Assembly (NCBI GenBank): GCA_031276475.1
Contig: JAISMZ010000273.1
Span: 1-10,930, forward strand
From: Coriobacteriales bacterium
GTDB lineage: Bacteria; Actinomycetota; Coriobacteriia; Coriobacteriales; UBA8131
Reading direction: 5' to 3'
Length of the DNA: 10,930 bases
Shown in pieces: positions 6,545-10,930 of this stretch (its first letter is position 1; every line of letters starts with the position of its first letter). Made by a program: the position numbers and the translations under genes. A model generated the notes under the pieces. That model saw nothing but the letters and a program-made list of their open reading frames with translations. It searched no databases and was not told the origin of the DNA.

Positions 6545-9139
6545 GGGGATTACAGCTTCTTCTACCGTCGTTGAAACCGCTGCCGGCTGCGGCAAAGTGA
6601 TGCCCGCATACTCAACCAGCGGCAGGCCGTTCTCAAATCCGGTAATCACTGCCGCGGTGGCTTTTGTAATGGTAACTGTAGCGGAGCCAGCCGTCTTGGC
6701 GGTGTAGACCAACTTCAGCGCGGGAGCTGCCGTGGTTATGGTAGCGTCAGGGTCGGAGACCAGCGGCGCAAAGAGGATCTGCTTGGAGCCGTCGTCATTT
6801 GTCTTGAGTATGGCAGCCAACCATTCATCGTCTGCTGCCGCAATGCTCTTCAGTTCCAGCTCAGAGCTGGACGAGACGGTTACAACAAAGGCGCCGGGGC
6901 CGGCGATATTGCCCAGACCAACCGTATATTGGGCGTCTTCTCCCACGGTAACCTTGGTTGGCCCCTGAAAGGTGAGCTCGGCGTCGCCGGTAATCTCGCC
7001 GCCTTCTGCCGGCTCCGGCTGCACAAAGTCAGACTGCGCCGTGGCAGACTGGTAGCCCTGGCGGTGCGCCGTGACCTTTACGCTGATCTCGTTGCAGTAA
7101 TCATCGAGGGTTGGAACATAGGTGTCCGTAGTTGCGCCGGCAATGGGATTTTGGAAGGAATACCATTGGTAGCTAAAGCTCTCTGGCTCAGGGGCCCAGG
7201 TGCCGGGGTTGGGATGCAGGGCTACGCCGTTTACCGGCAGGCCGGCCGGGTCGTCACTGGTGATAGTGGGTACGCCGATGGTGGTGACCTCGGGGTCGGG
7301 CACGAGTTCCTGGTTTGCCCTTTGAGTAGCGAGGTAGGCCGCGTTGGTGGCGTTGTAGTAGGGCTTATAGCCGTCGCCGGGGCTGCCGTCGCCTGTGGCT
7401 TTGAAGCCGGGGTCATTTTTGGCAATGCCGCTCATGTACTCTTTTACCTTGGTTATCTCGCCTTCAGTGTTTCTAGTAACCTGAATTGCCGTTGTGTCTA
7501 AGGTAACCGGCTCAACGTAGGCCTTGTTGTAGGTAAACAGGAAAGGATATTGAAAGCGCGGCGCATGAGGCCTGGTGGTGCCTTCAACTCCACTAAGGCC
7601 GTCGGTCAAGGCGGCGGGGTTTCCGATGTCGCCATTCTGGTAATACTGGATATTATTTGAGGCTTTCGCGTAAGAATTCTCGGTAGTGAAGCCATCGCCA
7701 AGGTAACTGGCCAACTCGCCATAGATGTAGTTCAACTCTTTTTGCACTGGGACAGTGCTGCCAAGGCGAATGTTCAGCCAGGCATTAGAGGTCGCCTTGC
7801 TCAGCACATCGATGTCTGCGCCCGTCTTATAACGGATGGAACCGCCAAACGCACCATCAATAAGGTAGAGCGGTCTGCCGTTATCCCTTGCTGCCCAGGC
7901 CGCCTTTGCAATTAAAGCCTTGGTGTCTCCGCAACCAAACTCGGCAAAATAGAAGCTGTGCTCGCCGGGTGAGTTGAGGATATTGAAGACCTCTTCAAAA
8001 GTCACCGAATTAACGGTAAAGCTGGCACCGTTATCAAAATCTGCATCGCTGATAGCTGGGTTGGCACCCGTGGCGTCATAGCCTCTTTTGATGAACTGAT
8101 ACTCACTGCGCGTGCTGCTGGCAACGGGGCCTGTGCCGCCCTGAAAGACCGGCGCTATCTTTGCGACCTCGCTGGCCTGATTGTAGTTAACCGTACCGTC
8201 GGCCTCGCCAAAGAGATAGGTCGCGTCGATGCTTGCGTCAACGGGCAGATCGGTGTGGTTGGTCTTGTGAAAACGGAACAGCAGGGTCTGCTTTGAGGTG
8301 TAGCCATCAAAGATAGCCTTGGTTGCCGCGTCCTGCTCGGTATTGTTTGCGGCATAATAAACCGGCAGGAAGGACTTGATGTAGGTCCAGATATTACCGA
8401 TGGTGTGGGGGATGTTGGCAAAATCTACGCCCTCAACAGCGCCGGTGATCCCGGAGATCCAATCTCCCCCATTGGCAATACCGCTGATTGCGGGATTCGT
8501 TGAGGTAATATCCAGGCGAAAGTTATCCACAACCGGGTTAAAGTGATAAATTTTGGTTATCCCCGCGGCCTTTGCCTGAGCGTTGATGTCGGCAAGGATT
8601 ACCTGCCCGGCAGCGGTATAGGGATTAGCAAAAACGATATAGTAGTCGCCGGCAGCGCTGAGGATGTCTGTCAGTCTGTCTACGTTAACGTCCTCAAAGA
8701 CGCTGTTTGCGCCCACGCCGTTATAGGTGTCGGCAAAAAAGTCGCCGGTCGTCTGCACGGCGGTGTGGCTCCAGGGGTAGGGTTGCGGAGCTGTTGGGGG
8801 CAGCGTGATTGGCTGAGGCTCCGCCAGTGCAGTAAACCCACCGCCCAGGCTATCTACTGACGTGCTGTCAGAGGCCGGGGGCTGGATGGGCTCGTCTGGC
8901 TGCTCAGAAGGCGCGGCTTCGGTTGAGCTGTCGGGCGTGTCAACCTCAATGCCAATCTCATCTGGGCTGGTGGCAAAGGCCTGGATATTGGCAAACGCCG
9001 TGGCGCCTATCAACTGAAAAGCCAGCAGGAGGGCAAGTAAGAGGGCGATGGTCTGTCTGGTGGTGAGCCGCAGGGCGGCCTGTGCGCCCGCGCCCGTGCC
9101 CTGCGGCTCACCCACTCGAGATACTTTGATTTTACTCAT
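6344..9139 (-). CDS. Secreted tandem thioredoxin-like protein with Ig-like, cohesin-like and C-terminal dockerin domains
   Basis: 931 residues, first large gene of the operon. ATG 9137-9139 has only a weak AGCAGG nearby. Order: signal peptide (about 1-50; core TIALLLALLLAFQLIGATAFA); acidic/Pro linker (51-121); thioredoxin-like domain 1 (about 147-300), no cysteine (YYIVFANPYTAAGQ); thioredoxin-like domain 2 (about 377-510) with FGCGDTK, a C-x-x-T site (C403); Ig-like module (618-711, C682); cohesin-like beta domain (about 718-850, AFVVTVSSSSELELKSI); dockerin (about 866-931). The dockerin has two canonical calcium loops, DFNTDGETNLLD (870-881) and DVNNDGEITVAD (909-920), each followed by a helix. 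There is no membrane anchor, so attachment is probably by dockerin-cohesin pairing, most simply with the next gene's product. C403 and C682 are its only cysteines. The dockerin is certain by motif, the thioredoxin folds are likely, and the activity is unknown. Confidence 0.87.
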   Translation of the reverse strand: MSKIKVSRVGEPQGTGAGAQAALRLTTRQTIALLLALLLAFQLIGATAFANIQAFATSPDEIGIEVDTPDSSTEAAPSEQPDEPIQPPASDSTSVDSLGGGFTALAEPQPITLPPTAPQPYPWSHTAVQTTGDFFADTYNGVGANSVFEDVNVDRLTDILSAAGDYYIVFANPYTAAGQVILADINAQAKAAGITKIYHFNPVVDNFRLDITSTNPAISGIANGGDWISGITGAVEGVDFANIPHTIGNIWTYIKSFLPVYYAANNTEQDAATKAIFDGYTSKQTLLFRFHKTNHTDLPVDASIDATYLFGEADGTVNYNQASEVAKIAPVFQGGTGPVASSTRSEYQFIKRGYDATGANPAISDADFDNGASFTVNSVTFEEVFNILNSPGEHSFYFAEFGCGDTKALIAKAAWAARDNGRPLYLIDGAFGGSIRYKTGADIDVLSKATSNAWLNIRLGSTVPVQKELNYIYGELASYLGDGFTTENSYAKASNNIQYYQNGDIGNPAALTDGLSGVEGTTRPHAPRFQYPFLFTYNKAYVEPVTLDTTAIQVTRNTEGEITKVKEYMSGIAKNDPGFKATGDGSPGDGYKPYYNATNAAYLATQRANQELVPDPEVTTIGVPTITSDDPAGLPVNGVALHPNPGTWAPEPESFSYQWYSFQNPIAGATTDTYVPTLDDYCNEISVKVTAHRQGYQSATAQSDFVQPEPAEGGEITGDAELTFQGPTKVTVGEDAQYTVGLGNIAGPGAFVVTVSSSSELELKSIAAADDEWLAAILKTNDDGSKQILFAPLVSDPDATITTAAPALKLVYTAKTAGSATVTITKATAAVITGFENGLPLVEYAGITLPQPAAVSTTVEEAVIPYGEFDFNTDGETNLLDLVFAKAFYGASATAGGESWTIASGLGIDVNNDGEITVADLIVIINNIYGA
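7007..7288 (-). repeat. Ig-like module repeat, copy B
   Basis: Second copy of the module at 4781-5062, encoding residues 618-711 of the 931-aa protein. Here it follows the thioredoxin-like domains, whereas in the 866-aa protein it precedes them. The flanking domains of the two proteins are far more diverged, so the module has moved or been homogenised recently. Confidence 0.9.
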
Positions 9140-9168
9140 ATTGATTTGCCTGCTATAATAACTAGCAA
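9136..9168 (-). CDS. Possible 10-codon leader ORF overlapping the dockerin-protein start
   Basis: On the minus strand AAAGGAG (within 9173-9180) is followed four bases later by TTG, then nine codons (LVIIAGKSI) and TGA. The stop overlaps the ATG of the 931-aa gene as ATGA. The best Shine-Dalgarno sequence in this leader serves this frame rather than the gene itself, which has only AGCAGG. It could couple translation into the operon, or be chance. Confidence 0.25.
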   Translation of the reverse strand: MLVIIAGKSI

Positions 9169-9220
9169 GCTTCTCCTTTCTATAGGTAACTGATTAGAGT
9201 CCTGATGAACGTAGAAGCTT
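9167..9220 (-). promoter_or_regulatory. Inverted repeat able to mask a Shine-Dalgarno sequence
   Basis: AAGCTTCT (9167-9174) and AGAAGCTT (9213-9220) are perfect inverted copies with a 38-base loop. In the minus-strand RNA the downstream arm overlaps the end of AAAGGAG, so pairing would partly hide it. This is a possible translational switch, by inspection only. Confidence 0.3.
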
Positions 9221-9222
9221 AA

Positions 9223-9254
9223 GGAAGGTGGGACATGGCCGTGTCCTGCCTTCC
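9223..9254 (-). promoter_or_regulatory. 13-bp leader hairpin
   Basis: Arms 9223-9235 and 9242-9254 pair over 13 positions (two of them G-T) around a six-base loop, about 85 bases upstream of the 931-aa start. Neither strand has a good T-tract after it, so it is more likely a leader structure or mRNA-stability element than a simple terminator. Confidence 0.45.
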
Positions 9255-9284
9255 CTCTTTGGGGTGGTCTGATTTAATGAGCAG

Positions 9285-9340
9285 AAAATGCGAATCGCTT
9301 TTATGCTGCAATATTGGTTAGATTAAAGCGATTAGATTAA
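9285..9340. repeat. Cluster of short palindromic and direct repeats
   Basis: AATCGCTTT (9293-9301) and AAAGCGATT (9325-9333) are perfect inverted copies. The first lies within a near-palindrome, AAAATGCGAATCGCTTTT (9285-9302). TTAGATTAA is directly repeated at 9318-9326 and 9332-9340 with a 14-base period. The pattern suggests a regulator-binding region inside the operon leader; the regulator is unknown. Confidence 0.4.
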
Positions 9341-9439
9341 TAACCCATTGGGCTCAGTGCGCGCTAGCTGACTACACATTCGGACAATGCGGCGCTCAGA
9401 AGCAAGCTCTGGCATCGTCCTCACCTTCTTGTGTTTCAT
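9332..9439 (-). CDS. Possible small protein, 35 aa
   Basis: ATG 9437-9439 is preceded by GAGGAG (9445-9450) at a five-base spacing, a strong ribosome binding site. The frame encodes a basic peptide (MKHKKVRTMPELASERRIVR...) with one cysteine and no hydrophobic segment, and ends at TAA 9332-9334. It lies about 110 bases downstream of the candidate operon promoter, so it could be the first cistron or a leader peptide. I do not recognise it. The frame can be extended to 9523 but no ribosome binding site supports that. It may also be a chance ORF. Confidence 0.35.
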   Translation of the reverse strand: MKHKKVRTMPELASERRIVRMCSQLARTEPNGLLI

Positions 9440-9544
9440 CTCAGCTCCTCGCGTAGAACAGATGTTTGCCAAAACGGTTATTGAACACTGCCTTTGACCC
9501 TTGTCTGCAAGGCTATGGGTCATTACCTGCCCTCTGTCGGAAGC

Positions 9545-9559
9545 AAGTTTATCAAACTT
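9545..9559. promoter_or_regulatory. Palindromic operator candidate on the operon promoter
   Basis: AAGTTT-ATC-AAACTT is a perfect 6-bp inverted repeat with a 3-base centre. It overlaps the -10 hexamer and presumed start site of the promoter at 9557-9583, where a bound repressor would block transcription. TTATCAAAC from its centre recurs at 9673-9681. Confidence 0.45.
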
Positions 9560-9583
9560 ATATGATTAAATGTATTTCGTCAA
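9557..9583 (-). promoter_or_regulatory. Candidate promoter of the surface-protein operon
   Basis: The minus strand reads TTGACG (9578-9583), a 15-base spacer and TATAAG (9557-9562). The hexamers are good but the spacing is short; TAAGTT at spacing 17 is an alternative -10. It is the best promoter seen between moeA and the operon. Confidence 0.45.
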
Positions 9584-9648
9584 GGGGCATTTCAGTTTTG
9601 CTCAAGAGCGTTGATTAATCGTTACTTTGTGCCCTGTGGCCGAGGCTG

Positions 9649-9668
9649 GCTCTCAGCTGTCTGAGAGC
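9649..9668 (-). terminator. Hairpin downstream of moeA, possible terminator
   Basis: GCTCTCAG (9649-9656) and CTGAGAGC (9661-9668) form a perfect 8-bp stem with a CTGT loop, 53 bases after the moeA stop. No T-tract follows on the minus strand, so its role as an intrinsic terminator is uncertain. Confidence 0.4.
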
Positions 9669-9721
9669 AACCTTATCAAACCTGATCATCCAGGCCAAGG
9701 CAACGGAGTCCAAAGCGGCTG

Positions 9722-10924
9722 TCAACGCAGCATCTCCACAACAACGGGCTCGCCGGCAGCGATGCTGGCCTCGCCGATGGGAGAGACGCGCTGTGCGTTG
9801 GAAGCCAGGCACTGCGCGAGCTGGCCCTTTTTAAAGTTGAAGGGTTCGGCCAGGTACCCGCCCCTGCCGTCGGCAACGACGTTCAGGCGCGCGAGATTTG
9901 CCATATGCACAACGCTGCCAACATCCTCGGCAAAGTAGGCCTCCACAGTCGGGCGGGCGGGCGGAACGACACCCAGCCAGCGGGCGACAACGGCGCGCAG
10001 GCACCAGTCGCTGCCGTAATAGGCCGCAAGCGTAGGACCGGGCAGGTCGATGACGGGCTTGCCGTCGGCAACCGCCAACATCATCGGACGTCCGGGAACG
10101 GCGGCTATATAGTGGTGGATGACGCGGCCGCGCTCCTCTATCATCCGCACGTTAAAGTCCTCGTCGCCCACAGCGGAGCCGCCGTTGATGACGACGATGT
10201 CGCAGTGCGCTACGGCCTCGCCAAATACCTCAGCCAGAAGTTCCTGATTGTCGGGGATGATGGGATAGACGAGGGGCTCGGCTCCCATCTCGAGCAGCAT
10301 GTGCTTGACCATCAGCGAGTTTGTGTCGATGTTCTGCCCGCGCCAGGGCCGAATGCCAGCCGGCACCAGCTCGCTGCCGGTGGGAATGAAAGCGACGCGC
10401 GGACGCCGCAAAACGGGAACCATCACCACCCCGCCCATGATCAGGGCGGCAAGGTCGGTGGGGCGGATCAGCTGTCTGGCCTCGACGAGCAGGTCGCCTC
10501 GCCGGATGGTTGAGCCCCTCGGATTGACGTTGGTCCCTGCCGACACCGCGACGTCCTCATCCAAAACCACACTGCCGTCGGGCTGGATGGCGGCCTTCTC
10601 AATCATGATCACGGCGTCAAAAGCGTCGTCAAAATCGTCGCCAGTGTCGGCGCGGATGTAGTCGCGGCCCCGCCGCCAGGTGCTGGTGTCGGGCAGGCCG
10701 CTGGCAAAATCGGCGCTCTTAACGGCAATGCCGTCGCAGGCCGAGGAGCGCACCACCGGCAGCTCAACGGAGGAGTACAGCGCCCGGGCGCTGATACGCC
10801 CGCAAGCTGCATCGAGCGAGACGAGCTCCTCGCCGCCGCCCGGCTGCCACGCCTCCCAAAAATCGCTCAGCGCCTGCTCGCGGCTGGGAAATCCGGTAAC
10901 GTTCTTCTCGCCCATTGTTCTCAT
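9722..10924 (-). CDS. moeA: MoeA-family molybdopterin molybdenumtransferase (divergent paralogue)
   Basis: 400 residues from ATG 10922-10924. An internal ATG three codons on is an alternative, and the frame stays open to the window edge, so the true start may lie outside. MoeA inserts molybdate into adenylylated molybdopterin in the cytoplasm. Family motifs are SACDGIA (61-67), DTGDD (93-97) and VIMIEKA (105-111) in the N-terminal domains, then FIPTGSELVP (179-188), GQNIDTNS (196-203), GGSAVGDEDF (248-257) and PGRP (277-280) in the molybdate/molybdopterin-binding domain, with a C-terminal beta domain from about 325. Compared by memory with E. coli MoeA, the equivalents of D59, E188, D228 and D259 are kept. 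The IKPGKP lysines become V and R (VPGRP), and LPGNPVS becomes LPGPTLA. It may be a specialised or impaired paralogue. It appears to be a separate transcription unit from the surface operon. Confidence 0.88.
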   Translation of the reverse strand: MRTMGEKNVTGFPSREQALSDFWEAWQPGGGEELVSLDAACGRISARALYSSVELPVVRSSACDGIAVKSADFASGLPDTSTWRRGRDYIRADTGDDFDDAFDAVIMIEKAAIQPDGSVVLDEDVAVSAGTNVNPRGSTIRRGDLLVEARQLIRPTDLAALIMGGVVMVPVLRRPRVAFIPTGSELVPAGIRPWRGQNIDTNSLMVKHMLLEMGAEPLVYPIIPDNQELLAEVFGEAVAHCDIVVINGGSAVGDEDFNVRMIEERGRVIHHYIAAVPGRPMMLAVADGKPVIDLPGPTLAAYYGSDWCLRAVVARWLGVVPPARPTVEAYFAEDVGSVVHMANLARLNVVADGRGGYLAEPFNFKKGQLAQCLASNAQRVSPIGEASIAAGEPVVVEMLR

Positions 10925-10930
10925 CCATTC

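Larger units (their letters stand above)
9140..9721. other. Intergenic control region upstream of the operon
   Basis: No full-length gene is visible in this 580-base stretch. It is more A/T-rich than its surroundings and dense in repeats. From right to left it holds: a hairpin after moeA (9649-9668); a promoter candidate (9557-9583) with an overlapping palindrome (9545-9559); an interrupted hairpin, TGACCC 9495-9500 with GGGTCA 9517-9522; a possible 35-aa ORF (9332-9439); clustered repeats (9285-9340); a 13-bp hairpin (9223-9254); and an inverted repeat around a Shine-Dalgarno sequence (9167-9220). A leader of about 400 bases is implied if the 9557-9583 promoter drives the operon. Confidence 0.6.

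Noticed and set aside
6929..7501. Plus-strand 190-aa frame opposite the Ig and cohesin-like region
   Set aside because: The minus-strand frame here is a clear multi-domain protein. The plus frame reads as its antisense, with a similar antisense copy at 4832-5071 because of the module repeat.
9196..9220. CTGATGA followed by GAAG, resembling a hammerhead ribozyme core
   Set aside because: There is no stem II between the core halves and no closing stems I or III, so it is a chance match.

Overview
The window is GC-rich bacterial DNA. Every gene I can support lies on the minus strand, so transcription runs from right to left. Short Shine-Dalgarno-led genes, one GTG start, Ala/Pro-rich surface proteins anchored by a C-terminal membrane helix with a basic tail (no LPXTG motif seen), and a divergent MoeA paralogue suggest a high-GC Gram-positive, possibly an anaerobic actinobacterium of the Coriobacteriia/Eggerthellaceae type. 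That placement is inference from gene style, not from a marker gene.

Layout from right to left: (1) 9722-10924, a MoeA-family molybdenum cofactor protein that may start just outside the window. (2) 9140-9721, about 580 bases holding a candidate promoter with an overlapping palindrome, a possible 35-residue ORF, several inverted and direct repeats, and a structured leader. (3) 417-9139, a tight five-gene block with gaps of 25, 2 and 16 bases and then a 95-base overlap, which is almost certainly one operon. Its order is: secreted tandem-thioredoxin/Ig/cohesin-like/dockerin protein (931 aa); membrane-anchored cohesin-like protein (307 aa); membrane-anchored Ig/tandem-thioredoxin protein (866 aa); SLC1/DAACS symporter resembling the cystine carrier TcyP (481 aa); membrane-anchored Asp-rich/Ig-like protein (335 aa). 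(4) 1-416, a hairpin after the operon, then two candidate minus-strand promoters that read out of the left edge.

The operon is the interesting part. It looks like a small cellulosome-like surface assembly with no carbohydrate enzyme. The 931-aa protein has a signal peptide but no membrane anchor, and ends in a two-loop type I-like dockerin. The next gene encodes a membrane-anchored protein with a cohesin-like domain, the obvious candidate receptor. The cargo is a pair of thioredoxin-like folds, the second of which carries a single-cysteine C-x-x-T motif. The 866-aa protein is a membrane-anchored paralogue of that cargo. The two paralogues also share a nearly identical Ig-like module placed at opposite ends. 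Because the same operon encodes a TcyP-like carrier, a role in capturing or processing extracellular cystine or other thiol/disulfide compounds is an attractive but untested idea. I know of no described system with this composition.
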